Source of the DNA: Aphrophora alni
Lineage: Eukaryota; Arthropoda; Insecta; Hemiptera; Aphrophoridae
DNA: 64,000 bases
Direction: 5' to 3'
NCBI GenBank assembly: GCA_963513935.1
Contig: OY740774.1
Location: 30,103,673 to 30,167,672, forward strand
This document shows positions 39,000 through 50,860 of this stretch, piece after piece. The translations under genes and the position numbers were made by a program. Below the pieces are notes generated by a model, which saw only the letters and a list, made by a program, of their open reading frames with translations, was not told the DNA's origin and searched no databases. Positions within the stretch are counted from its first letter, which is position 1. Every line of letters starts with the position of its first letter.

Positions 39000-40330
39000 G
39001 TTGAGTTGTTTTCATGCAGAAATTTAGTAGAACATATGCTTAGTTCTGTGAAATAAAGGTCAAGTATTAACAAAATATCATTCTTCAGAATCTAATATGT
39101 GTTAAAGTGCAATATAAAGGCACAATTAATTTGTACAATAGGTGATACAAGGTGGAAATAACATCTATCATTACTGTTGAGAAATAGAGAGAAGAATTAA
39201 ATAAATTCAATTTATCAGAATGCAACGTTAAGCAGAATAAAAGTGTTAATGATCAATAGTTACGATTGTTTAGGAGACGTTTTATAGAAATCTCTCGGTA
39301 AAACTATAAATTAAGGGTAATGTTAATGGTATTTCCTTTATAGAATTACAATATTGTGTTAATAGCAATGCGAAGTGAGAATGAAGTTGTTAGCAATTAG
39401 TAGGGATGACGATCATTTTGGAAGAGATAAGACGGAAGAAAAGAAGCATTGAAGTCTCTCATTAGCTGTAATAAGAGTTAAACATTCGTGTAATTTTCCT
39501 ACCTAAAATCATTAAGATTAGTAAAGGGTCTAAAATTAATAAAAGGATCAATAAAGGTATTTATAAAGATAATGTTTTTATTTTAACACTGGAAGAGGCA
39601 TAATATAAATAAAATTGTTTTTTAATATTGAGGTATACAGGTAATGTGTAAACATAATTGCTGTATATAGGAATTTGATAAATAGTATATAAATCCAATT
39701 TTAAAGAACAACCGATATGTGTGACGTTTATATTTCAAAAGTATGTCAAATATAAAAGTATAAAAGTATCTCATAACCTGAAGTAAGAATTTATGATTAA
39801 AATAATTGTTCAAATTTATAAACGCAAAAATTGGAAAAATGCTTATGACTAATAAAAAGGTCAATATAGGTATTTAAAAAAAATATATTAGAAAAGGTAT
39901 GAGAGATAAATAGGTATGAAAAAGAAAGACAATATTATCAGTATATAGGCATTTGAAAAACAATGTATACACAACGTAAATAAACAAACAACATTTGGGA
40001 TGTTTATATTTTAAAATATATTTCTCGGAAATAAAGAGGAATTTAATTCCCTTATTGGTTGGAAAAGTTGATATAATTTTTCTAAACAAGGAAATCGTGA
40101 CGGATATTTTTAGAAAGCATGAAACGACCAAATGTAGTAATGCCCAATATTGTTTAGGGCTAATTTTCAAGTTGGAATGGACAAAACACAAATAAAAAAG
40201 TTTTTAATACTGATAATAAATAAAGGATAATAAAATTAAGCGTAAAATAAATAAAGGAAGAACAGAATTTTCTTTATGTAAGATGTGATAAGTAGTGTAA
40301 ATATGTAAAAGCAATGTAAATGAAAAATCT
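39000..40330 (+). repeat. Degenerate internal repeats of the S family
   Basis: Recurring, diverged phrases appear in the same order several times: AAAGTGCAATATAAAGGCAC, GTGTTAA..ATCA.TAGTTA, GACGTTTATATTTCAAAAGT or ATGTTTATATTTTAAAATAT, and GAAATAAAG.GGAATT. They resemble the units at 44,250-44,900 and 49,090-49,750. Spacing between equivalents varies (about 130-280 bp), so this is a decayed, irregular array rather than a clean satellite. Antisense frames of 80-105 codons across it are Phe/Leu/Ile-rich products of AT-rich repeats and are not supported as genes. Confidence 0.5.
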
Positions 40331-41280
40331 TAATCTTTGATTAGTTCTTAGATGATTGTTGAACCAAAATTAATTAGGGAAAAAAGTATTTAGACGTTAT
40401 AAAGACTCTGGGTGGTGGAGGGAGAGTCCTGTATTGGTAAAATAAGTAATTTAGATAATTTCATACGGTCTACACAGATACAGATTCCATTGTTTTAAAG
40501 CTATAATATGTAATTTTAGACAAGTTAGTCCAAATACTAAAACGTAATGACTTAGAGTTGCGTGACTAGTTGAACTTACACCAGAGATATTACACCAGAA
40601 TATTCGGGGAAGTCATTGACGAGGTCACAAATTATAAAATGTATTATTATCTAAAATTAAACTACAATTTATCACATAGATTAAGATAACTTAACTTAAA
40701 GGAATTGCAAGTGTTCACACAAAATTTGCTTCAAAAATATCAAAGTTAGTGGCGAGGTTTTGGTACGTCATTTATTTCTTGAATTATGAACATTCAAGAA
40801 ATTATAATGAAACCAAATTCATGATTCTTTTCAAAAAGTGTATGACCTGTTCCGATTTATGCGTACAAAATATTTACTTCGTTATGTCTGAAAGCTGAAA
40901 ATAGTGTTAATAATTGTACCGAAATAAATGTTCCTGGACGCGCGACCTGAGATGTTATTTCATTATAAGGAGTGTCACTAAATCGTTGCAGGTGACAATC
41001 TTTATGAAGAGTTATAAGTCTCATATTTTTTACTTACTCGGTGTACGAAGTGCATTATAAGTTTGGTAATCTCAAATATTTCAACCTGCCTTTTTAACTG
41101 ATATTATTTCATAGCCACAGGAAACTGCAAAAGTTATATTCGACATGCTGTCCGTCCGTCGCCGTTGTCGTTGTCGTGTGTACGATAGGAGGTCTAAAAA
41201 CAAAGACTAGATTTGTAATTTCTATAGAGAACTAATATCGTGGTTATAAAACGCTTTTAAAATTTAAAAAAATCTAATTT
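40330..41280. other. AT-rich region without recognisable genes
   Basis: A stretch at about 41,150-41,190 has a CCGTCCGTCGCCGTTGTCG run of the kind often seen in decayed insect transposons. Nothing else was recognised. Confidence 0.35.
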
Positions 41281-41284
41281 AAGA

Positions 41285-41690
41285 CGTCAAAATGGCGGCC
41301 ATTTTAAATAGTTTTTGTTTGTAAATATTGTCCATTGTATTATTCAACTTACTAAATTTGATTAAAATTTGTAGATTTTCATTCACGTTAATGGTACCAA
41401 CAATAAATCTCGACGATGGCTAATAGCGAGATTATTGTCAAAAATGTTAATTTACAACTATGAAATCCTTGAATAGAGTGATATTCATATTCACAAGATC
41501 TTACAGAATCACCGACACGAGAGTAGAGAGTGGAGACATCATCACAACTATGAGGCCAGCCAGGACCGAAACACTAACACGATCCAGGAGGTTTTTTAAT
41601 ATATACACAACTATGAGGCCAGTTTGGATAGTCGACTTCAAAAAAGTAGAGATATACACAATTTTGAGGTTCAGAAAACCTCTGTAACAA
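41285..41690 (+). repeat. F block with a short internal direct repeat
   Basis: AAAATGGCGGCCATTTT at 41,289-41,305 is an odd-centred palindrome. Related GGCGGC(C)AT motifs occur at about 4,128, 20,252 and 32,900. The stretch at 41,360-41,450 resembles 31,130-31,230. At 41,540-41,660 the phrase ACACAACTATGAGGCCAG recurs three times with variation, about 55 bp apart. A 75-codon frame over this part only reads the repeat and is not supported. Confidence 0.45.
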
Positions 41691-43215
41691 TTGCTTTAAA
41701 ACAACTTACTCTGTTGGAGGAAATACCTCGATCTACCAATAATGTTAATATTCCTACGAGACCAATGTAACCAACATTTGAGCTTTACAATTAAATAATG
41801 GTGTTGAGTAACTACTGTTATGATGTTCATAAACTTGTGGATTATTTATGTTTATAGTTACACTGTTTATGACGGAAACGTTTATCTTCTTCTGAGTATG
41901 CTCTACATTTTCGAGGAAAACATAAAATGGAAATTCAATATTTATTCTCCCCTCTTACAGTAAAACAATATAAACATATTTACAAAACACTCTGTATATA
42001 CAAATATTTTATTATTGTAAATAAACTGTATCTGTATTGTTTTATTATATGCGGAAAGTGTAAATACTAATTATCTATGTTCAACACGCACATTATTATT
42101 GTAATTAAACCCAAACACGAAATAGCTAAATATGTAAAGTTTTTAATTATTTTTATTATATATATTCCGTTTGATATCATGAGTTGTTGGATCAATTTAC
42201 AATCAATATCGATAAAATTGTAAAAAGTGGATATGATTATCATTGCACTTATTATGATATTAATTCTTTCTACCTAGATAGGACTTGTAAAGTCTCATTT
42301 AATATATTTTCAAATTTTCATATTTTTTTATACCACATAAGTGTAATTAGTATATAAAATCCAAAATCAAGTTAGAAATAGTGACGTAAAATAGGAGTTT
42401 CATAAATATCTTGACATAATTAAATATTCTGGTTTTTAAGTTATTGAATAATGGTGTTTTATCTCATTGATATATTTTATTCGGATGTATAGCACGATTT
42501 GTATATATATACAAATTATTATTTGATCTGAACAACAAATAAATTCATATTCAGTACACGAAAATTTATTAAAATTTCACATTTAAATCTAACGGGTTAG
42601 GCTATGATTTGCACTAATAGTGAATTAAAAATTGAAAAAAAATTACTCTACGTTAAGTGAAGATCAAATATTTGCGGTTAATTCTCCGCAAGACCTATAA
42701 TGTTATGTCCAAAACTCTTCATAGTAGGTCAAAAGGTTTTTCACTCCTATAAATCTGTCTGGTAACCATTTCGTTGACAGTTAACCTCTTTGTGTTAGTG
42801 AGTTAAGCACTTTTATTTCTATCCTGGTCGCATGTTAATATTTACTTTTGGTATTTTTACCACTCCAACATAGTTTTAACTTTCTTTCTTTGATTACTAT
42901 TTTTTTTTAATCTTAGTCCTAAAACTAGGTTATTTGGGGAGTTTTCAAGTTTGTTTAGCTCTAAATTTATCAACTGATAAATTTATATATACTATAGAAA
43001 TGTTGTTTAATAAAATAAATGTCTTATAAAATGAATGTTAATTAATTTGTAAAACAAATTATTAAATATTTCAAAAAACTTGATGGTCTCCATCATGGTA
43101 GATACCCAAACTGATTATACATTGTAATACAAGTATATTACTTAAAAGTAAAGCTCAATATTTGTTTTCTTTTTCTTTTAGGGAATGGTAAATGGTATTG
43201 GTATATCAAGGGGAT
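41690..43215. other. AT-rich region without recognisable genes
   Basis: No gene, RNA or named repeat was seen. Confidence 0.4.
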
Positions 43216-43470
43216 CTTACATAGTAGGATAAGTTTGTTTAAAACTGTTGTAACACAGGTTTTCTGAACCTCGTAAATAATTGGTTGTATACATTTTTTA
43301 TGAGGTTAACTAGGCTCTATGAGTATGTATTAAAAGGTTCCACTCTCTGCCTCGGATTTTGCGGGCTTTCAATCTATATACATGTAAAGATATCGCTGTA
43401 AAGACTCAACCCTGTTGAATCTCGTAACTGTTCAAATATCACATTTCCTTATGCTACGGTTTAAAAAGAC
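43215..43470 (+). repeat. Dispersed P block
   Basis: GTTTAAAACTGTTGTAACAC, a CTGAACCTCGTAA stretch, TAGGCTCTATGAG and TTCCACTCTCTGCCTC parallel P blocks at 20,410, 33,210 and 57,930 in the same orientation. It is non-coding. Confidence 0.55.
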
Positions 43471-44250
43471 ATTTTTCACAACAACTTCGCTATCTAGATG
43501 TGAGGTTTGTTAGAATATAATAAACATAAATAAAGCCCAAGATATCTTAGTTGCCTAGGACTTTGTTAGGAAATGAAACTAATTACGGTAACTTAGCTAG
43601 GTATGAATGGTAAAATCAACTAAGGCTATAGACAACATTGATGAGTAAGAATATAAATGAACAGTTTACACTATAACTGGGTAACACGAAATCGATCAAG
43701 GACACACACAATGGTAAGCTAAGTGAAGAGAGTGCGTGCCAACGAAGAAGTTACCTTGAGTTGTCTCGGTTAACAATTTTTATCAATTTTCTTAAGAATT
43801 CATTACGTAATATTAATCTCAAATTTTGAAGAAAATTACGTAAACAGATTTTGAATTTACTTACGAAAGAGGAATTTTTATCCGTAAATTTTAATTCACT
43901 TTTTATTAATGAAGGCTACATTTAATTTATTTCTACAAGGGTTTTTTTCTATTTTATATACGTGAGCTATAAATTATTTTGTTATTTTTATATCAGTTGG
44001 TCTCCCGGTGTATAAGCTTTAAATTCTACCGATTTGATTTTTGTTTTGAAATTAGACCCCATCAATTTTTATATTAGGGTTAATTGCGTGTAATTTTTCT
44101 GTATAATTAAATTAAATATCTTAAATATACTTAGTTATGTTTGTGTTTGGATGTGGATGAAAGTTTTTGCTATGTTTTGTACCAATTTCATTACTAATAA
44201 ACATTTAAATATTGTTATTACCAGAACAAAAATTTTCAATTAATTTATTA
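43470..44250. other. AT-rich region without recognisable genes
   Basis: Nothing was recognised. Confidence 0.35.
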
Positions 44251-45120
44251 AATATTTAAATTTAGTCTAGTGTAAAAATGTGTGTAAGTGTATAGTGTTT
44301 GTATAAAAATAACGATACATTTTTGGATTGTAATAGAAAGAGACATTTGTAAGAAATATAAAGTGTTTCAGAAAGGTATAGAATAAAGAATGGAGTCCTT
44401 CTAAAGTTTGAATCGCACGAAGAGACAATCAAAAAGACATGTTTGGAATGGTTTGATATATAATATAAAGTCAGCGTAAAAAAACAACCAGTAGTTTGAA
44501 TTTTTACATTTAAAAAGAAATAAAGGAACATTAAAGTCTCTTAGTAGACGTCTTGTGAAATAGAAGTGAAAACATATTTAAATATTCTTCAGAAATGGGT
44601 TTCGTTTGATGAAAGGTACAGAGGTAATATTAAACTACTATAGAGTTATCAGTATCTGAACGTTTACGTAGATAAAAACCAGGCGGAAACAAAAGAACAT
44701 TCTGTGAAATGAAAGTAAAGGTTTAAATTAATTCCCTTCATCAGAGAGAAAAGTTTGATAAAGGGGTTAAGTGCAATGTAAAGGCACAATAGAGGTGTTA
44801 ACAATCCTAGATGGGACGTTTACGTTGGCAGAAACATGATGGAAATAATGTTACTTTATTTTCAGGAAGTGCGAGTAACGATTGATGTTTCATTATTCAG
44901 CTTTGTCTGAGTCTAATCAGGATGTCCTTTGTTACTGAACAATTTGTCGTGGGACTTCCGCGTGTCGTGTTCAGTTTAACTAAACTACCCAAAGGCCGTT
45001 TCTTACTCCTTTACGTAATCAAATGATCAAAGAGTTATGAAAGATCCTGATTATAGAATAAGCTTCAACAGCTAGCACGTCAACTTTACACCATCAAATC
45101 GTAAAACAATCTACTCTGCT
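44250..45120 (+). repeat. S-family internal repeats and right terminal segment
   Basis: Degenerate repeat units (AAATAAAGGAACATTAAAGT; AAAGGCACAATAGAGGTGTT; ACGTTTAC and AGAAACATGATGGAAATA) lead into a terminal segment, 44,870-45,120, containing AATCAGGATGTCCTTTGTTA. The terminal segment is closely matched by 51,000-51,245 in direct orientation and by 38,090-38,480 in reverse. All copies stop matching near ATCAAA(T/C)(C/T).TAAAAC, suggesting a real element boundary at about 45,115. No transposase was found between the copies. Confidence 0.65.
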
Positions 45121-45412
45121 TTAAACAAAATAATGTTAAGTAATATAAGACTTATGTAAGCTACCTGAGTACATGTTCAACGTGAAACGAGCCATTTTAG
45201 TAAATTTTATTTTAGAAACTGACCGATTGATTTTGTGGTAGTAGATTAATCAAACGTTTTCATTTTTAACTTTAGAAAAAAAATAATTTAGGGAGTTCAA
45301 TTGGCACCCCCATTTAACTACAAAAACTGTTCTTCTAAGGGCTTATAATAATTTTAAAACTCTATATTTCATTTTAGATTAGTTCACACTTAAATTGGTT
45401 AGTATTTATATG

Positions 45413-45451
45413 ATATTATTATCATAATAATAATAATAATAATTATTATTA
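45413..45451. repeat. (ATT/ATA)n microsatellite flanking the R1-type element at its 3' end
   Basis: This is a short trinucleotide tract, partly ATA/TAA and partly ATT on the plus strand. It directly abuts the A run that ends the retrotransposon. The same ATT motif on the same strand flanks the other end of the element. Confidence 0.85.
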
Positions 45452-47548
45452 TTTTTTCCGAGGAGGGGGGAATGCTTTACGCACCATCAGGAGCCGATCG
45501 CGGCTCCCGGTGTGTGGGACTCGCCAAAGTGGCATACCCACTAAACCCTAACCTCCTTATCTAAGGGCTTCACCTGTCACACACGGAACCACCTGTCGGC
45601 ATAACTTCGTATGACTGTGACAACCCTTCCTTCCATAGCCGCTGTTAGGCTCTCGTCATATGTACACTTTATAGAGTTCGTCTGTTTTGTTTAGCAGCCA
45701 TAATTTTAATAACGTACATTTCCACGGTTTTCCAGCACTCCTCCGAACGCAGCATCAACTTTATCATGGTCTCCACCTTAACCTCGGTTCCTATCGCCTT
45801 ATTCATTTTCTGCGCTCATCCTTCCATTTCTCACAGTCAAATAACGTGTGTGTTACGTCGTCATATATTCCATCGCAGTAGTTGCATGCCGCACTTTCTC
45901 TGATCTTAAAACGCTGCAAATAGCTACCAAAACTCCCATGTCCTGACAAAACCTGGGTGAGAAAGTAAATTGCTTCCCCATGTTTCCGGTTTAACCATTC
46001 CGCTATCTACGGAATAAGAGTATTAAGAGTCCGCGTCCACTGCCCAGACGTCTCCGACTGCCATCTATCTTGCCACATTCTCAAAAGTTTATCCCTGGCT
46101 CTGGCTTTAATATCTTTCTTAGTGTTCGAGTCATATGCTCCTATTTTCCGTGCTTCGTAAATTTCCAGTCCTTCCCTCGCCTTTAGGTCCCATGGCGGTA
46201 AGCCTGCTATTACCAGTAGCGCGCTTGTTGAAATTGTTCTATATGCACAAACTACCCTCAATGCAATGGGCCTCTGAGCCTTTAGCAGAATATTTGTGGC
46301 TGTTTTCTTTCCTAATGCACATGCCCAAACCGGGGCTGCGTACAAAACCTTTGCGGCGACGATGTTCGCCAACAATCTCCTCTTGCACTCTCTTGGACCT
46401 TCTATGTTGGGCATAAGCCGTGAAAGTCGAGCTCCTGCTTCTATACCCTTGTTTACTGCCTTAATAATGTGAGGTATAAAACTCAGTCTTCGATCGATTT
46501 CGACCCCTAAATAAGTCAATTCGTTCTTCCATTCTATCTCCACCCTCCCGAGTCTTAACTTTGGCTTCTCGAACTTCCTTCTATCGGTGACCAAAATTGC
46601 CTCCGTTTTTTCGACCGCCATCTGGAGCCCAGCTCTGTCTAACCATCCCTTGGCTCTACTCAGGGCTTCATTGATCATATTTTCCAAAGTTTCCACTTTT
46701 TCTGCCCAGCAGACAATGAGAGCGTCATCCGCAAATCCCACGATCGTCGTATCCGGTGGTAACTTCATTTTAATAAAATCGTCGTACATGATGTTCCTTA
46801 TGATTGGACCGATCTTAGAGCCTTGAGGTGCACCACACAGCATTTCCTCCTTCAGGACCCAGCCATCACCAAAATAGAACACCCATCTATTACATAGATA
46901 ATCCTCCACTACTTTCCGCAGATAGTCCCGAACTTTCCTTTTCTCCAGCGCTTCTATTATCACTCTCCATTTTGCTGAATTAAAGGCATTTCGTACATCT
47001 ACAGCCACGAGTGCACAAAAACCTTTCATCTTGCCTACTCCGTCCTTACCTCTCCTAGCAATATCTACGACTTTTTGAATGGCATCCACCGTCGATTTTC
47101 CTTTCATGAAACCATACTGCCTGTCCGATATCGACATCTCCAAAGTCAAATGCCTGTCCAATCTATCCGATATGAGTCCCTCTAGTAGTTTTCCCATTGT
47201 ATCTAATAGGCATATGGGTCTATACGATGAGGCCTCTTTCAGGGGCTTTTCGCTTTTCCGTAGAAGAACAACTTTCTGTCTTTTCCAGTTATCATAAAAC
47301 TTACCCTCTTTTAGGCATAGATTTAACGTTCCTAATATCAAATCACTGTTATGGTTGATTACTACTTTGATAACTTCATTTAGTATCTCATCCATACCTG
47401 GGGCTTTCCGAGTTTTTAATTTACTTCCTACTTTCCGGAGTTCTTCGATCTTAAACAAATCTTCATCTCTCGGAACCATAGGCCCGAAATCTGTTTTGCT
47501 GCGGGGTTCGTCGCGCGGGAAGAGAGCTAATATTATCTCTTTAACCCA
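45452..47548 (-). mobile_element. 5'-truncated R1-clade non-LTR retrotransposon
   Basis: This GC-richer block of about 2.1 kb on the minus strand holds the reverse transcriptase part of ORF2 and a 3' UTR of about 210 bp ending in a short A run (plus-strand T run at 45,452-45,457). Full-length R1-clade elements are about 5-6 kb with ORF1 and an N-terminal endonuclease; both are missing here, so the copy is 5' truncated. Both flanks are (ATT)n on the same strand, as expected if it inserted inside an (ATT)n array. Base composition differs strongly from the surroundings. Confidence 0.85.
45669..47546 (-). pseudogene. R1-clade ORF2 fragment: reverse transcriptase plus C-terminal CCHC motif
   Basis: The main open part is 490 codons from an internal ATG (47,479), and the frame stays open upstream to 47,546, where the microsatellite begins. 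This ATG is therefore not the true start. Positions from that Met: KAPGMD 25-30, YRPICLLDTMGKLLE 86-100, motif A AVDVRNAFNSAKW 159-171, motif B GAPQGSKIGPI 216-226, catalytic FADD 249-252, then YLGVEID 323-329. A TAG at 46,007-46,009 breaks the frame. The same frame then continues through IAEWLNRKHGEA to CNYCDGIYDDVTHTLFDC, the C-X2-C-X8-H-X4-C motif of R1-clade C-termini. A frameshift near 45,805 precedes VETMIKLMLRSEECWKTVEM and a stop at 45,669. The catalytic residues are intact. The protein copies element RNA at a nicked chromosomal target. This copy lacks the endonuclease and cannot act alone. Confidence 0.9.
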
Positions 47549-47585
47549 TCATTATTATTATTATTATTGATATTATTATTATTAA

Positions 47586-47679
<94 letters not shown>

Positions 47680-47681
47680 GA

Positions 47682-47742
<61 letters not shown>
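47549..47742. repeat. (ATT)n microsatellite, about 194 bp, at 5' side of R1-type element
   Basis: This is a nearly pure ATT array with three interruptions (GATATT at two places, AATATT at one). It starts where the ORF2 frame meets an in-frame stop. The poly-Leu frame over it is an artefact. Confidence 0.97.
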
Positions 47743-48973
47743 GAATATATGTTAATTATATAATAATTATAATAATTTTAATTCAGACAGATTAGTTAAC
47801 ATCTCAGAGGGTGCGGACCCGAGGATACCTACAGTTTCTCCATGTAGCCTAATCTTAGATCTTTGCTATCACAGTTTTCATAATAAGGCTTATCTCTTCC
47901 TAACCTGGCGCTTTTGAGTATTCCAGTTTTAGGGGTCTTTATTTCATACTCTTCGTTATTTTTTTAAAACAAATTTGCTAAAATCAATAATTGGTTAGTA
48001 TTTATTTAATGCAAGTAGTTTTTCCTGTGATTTTTTGTTTGTCGGAAGCTCCCAAAAAAAAAAAACAAAAAAAAACATCTTATTCGACAGTTCGGATGAG
48101 AAAAAGGGATTTAGCCAATTCTCAACTTAAAACAAATTTAATGTTTCAAAAATTGGCTTTTCTGAGAGCCAACAAAACGTTTCTCAGTTTACTATTTCAT
48201 TGTTATAGTCATTGCCTTTGCTCAACTATAAATCGCTTATCATCATAAGTGATTCCATGTATAAAGAATATTGACTGTACCCCCCCCCCCTCATTCTTTA
48301 CAAATTCTTCAACCGACCACAATTTTAATTTTCATTTCTACATTCCTTTGTATATAGCTTACATTTTATTCAATAATTATTTATATTAAGGAAATAACTT
48401 ATAATCCTATTCTGTAGTGGGGGTTAGTGCATAACAACCACAATAAAAAATATATTCATATCAGAAAATAAAAAAATAATAAAAATTCAAAAGTTGGAAA
48501 AAAGAGAAAAAATCAGTCTACCTTATATATTTCTAATTATTATTACTCTATAGCTTGCTATGGAAAAGAAACAATATTTAAACTTCAGCAGAAAAGATAA
48601 ATTTACCATTTATAAAATAGCTTTTAACCATAACCAACTACCTTACAAACTTAACTACAAATTTTATTTACAGTTTAAACAAAACATACAAATTATATAA
48701 CAACATATTACATTCTGCTCCCATATTTTTTCTTATAATGCATAAAACAAATCTGATCCGTTTCATTGAGTTATTTCGTTTAGATTTCGCAAATAATATT
48801 AAGCTCTATTCTCAAGCACAGGTGTTGGCACATGTCGGAACATATTTCATAAATTAACGTTTGTAAATATTTGTTGTTCTTTATTTTAGATAAATAAAAT
48901 ATATATTAATAAATGTTTAAATGAAATATGTTCAGAAGAGATCTTAACAAGCAGTAGGCTGTGTTACGTTTTG

Positions 48974-49020
<47 letters not shown>

Positions 49021-49090
49021 TATCAAATTACATTTTAAGTGTGTTTTTAGCACAGAGTTAACGAACAGCTAAAATATATGATATGAAAGT
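47743..49090. other. AT-rich region with C run and 44-bp poly(A); no gene supported
   Basis: A C10 run lies at about 48,280-48,290, and an uninterrupted A44 run at 48,974-49,017. I found no matching target-site duplication around the A run. An 85-codon frame at 47,991-48,248 has no motif. Confidence 0.45.
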
Positions 49091-49750
49091 TAGATAATGG
49101 ATTAAACAAAATGTGAATTTGCAATAAAGGGTTATTAACAAACATAAATTTGGACGTTCCGTTAAAAGGAAAAGGACAGAATTGAAGTCCTGACAAAAAA
49201 AAAGTTTTAGAAGTAATTTTATTTGATCAAATCTCAAAGTTTTAAGTAATACAGAAACACAATAGAAGTGGTAACAATTAGTAGTTAAGTAGGCAATCTC
49301 TATTTGACAGATACTTCGTAATTGACTCAGTAGTTTATTATTGTACTTGACGGATTATAAAGTCATTAAGGTCTTTTATTGATGTCATAAAATAAATGTG
49401 ATGGAAGGATTAAATTTTCTTTATAAACGCGTTTCAAAAAACTTTAAATGCAATATAAAAGGAATAGTGAGGTGTTGACAATCAGTAATTATAAGCTTAC
49501 ATTTACAAGCATGAAAGCATCAAAGTCTTTTATGAACGTCGAGAACTAGAAGTGGAGAATTAAGTAGTTAGCCTTTATCATAGTGCTAAGTGTGATAAAG
49601 GGTTAAAGAACAATTTAAAGACAAGATGGAGTAGTTAAAAATCAGTATTTTAACCATTAACGGTCTTAGAAACATGACATAAATGAAGCGAGTATTCAAG
49701 TCTCTCACGAAAGTTCCTAAACAGATATAAAAATTTAGCTGAATTGTCTA
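49090..49750 (+). repeat. Degenerate tandem S-family repeats
   Basis: At least three units are visible at about 49,225, 49,435 and 49,600, with spacing of about 165-210 bp. Each reads roughly AAATGCAATATAAAAGGAAT, GTGTTGACAATCAGTA, then ACATTTACAAGCATGA or AGAAACATGACATAAATGAA, and TCAAGTCTCTCA. The same units occur at 39-40 kb and 44 kb. They are non-coding. Confidence 0.55.
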
Positions 49751-50860
49751 TATAAAAACGACGATTATAAATTCGCAGTATTTGTCTTACAATTTAGTAA
49801 TTGAGCCATTTACGTCGGAAAGAAACAAAACTAGATCGAAAGATAAATTGTTTTAAATATTTGTTTAGCTATTACACACCTTACAAAAAATCTACAAAAA
49901 TATAGAGATACAAAGCATTGCACATTGTTAGTGTACTTAGTCTACATTGTTAGGCCGTTCCCCTGGAAAGGTAGCGTTCCACTAAATACGTACTAAAATA
50001 GTTTTTGTTGTCCATTAACAATGTGCAAAGCTTTGTAGCTGTATCTATAAATGTTTAAAAATATTAGGCTGTCTTGAGACTTATTTAACACGCTGTGTAC
50101 CTAATTATTAAACTGTCTTGTGACTTCGTTGTCTTGAAATTAATACGCGTCGCGGGGCCGTAGTCCCATCATTGGTTGTTTTTTTTTACTCCATTTAAGG
50201 TCGATACATATTAAACACAAATATTTACACACGAACATGTAACACCCAAAAACAAACATATTATTCTCGTTTGAGAGGGAGAACAAAATAGGCACCTTCA
50301 ATTAACTCGCGTGCCACGTGTCAATTTCACGCGTGTCAAGTGACGGTGAGCATTTTTTCAGCATCTCAAATGTGAATAATATGTTTATGTGTAAATGTTT
50401 GTGTTTAAAATGTAACGACCTGTAATTTAGTAAACTGTTGATAGGACTACGGCCCCGAACCACGCTTAGAGACAACGAAGTCACAAGAAGGTTTAAATAA
50501 TATTATAGGTAAATATAATATATATTTATAATTAGTTAATTGAAGTGACCTTCGATACCAAAACATGGAACTTAAATGAATATTTGTACTACTATTTAGA
50601 AATCGTGGTTTTACAAATTTTTCTTTATAAACTTTTATGAAGGTAAACGTAATGTGGAGGAAAAATAAAAGTGTTAATAATGACTAATTTACGTAATTTC
50701 ATTTCATTAGATCAACTTAAATATCATAAAATTAAATAACGAAAATACCTAATTATTATTACGAACTGACATTAACATAAGACTTACATACACTTAAATG
50801 TTAAAATAACCTTGAAATAATAATGGAATTAAAATCTTTAACATGTTGTGTGAAATAGTG
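49750..50860. other. AT-rich region with an internal inverted repeat; no gene supported
   Basis: The stretch at 50,085-50,180 and the stretch at 50,425-50,490 share GTCTTGTGACTTCGTTGTCT and a GGGGCCGTAGTCC segment in inverted orientation, enclosing about 250 bp. Between them, 50,215-50,270 and 50,345-50,415 also pair (TTAAACACAAATATTTACAC against its reverse complement). This is a compact foldback structure. The 60-codon frame on the minus strand within it is not supported. Confidence 0.5.

Noticed and set aside
39622..40191. Minus-strand ORFs of 80 and 105 codons rich in Phe, Leu, Tyr and Ile
   Set aside because: They overlap degenerate S-family repeats. The composition is that of translated AT-rich DNA, with no signal peptide or domain pattern to defend.
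46135..47570. Plus-strand ORFs of 71-93 codons within the R1-type element
   Set aside because: They are antisense shadows of the reverse transcriptase ORF.
30471..49017. Poly(A) runs at 30,471-30,493, 17,008-17,041 and 48,974-49,017 as further retroinsertions
   Set aside because: No target-site duplication or recognisable insert body could be found next to them.
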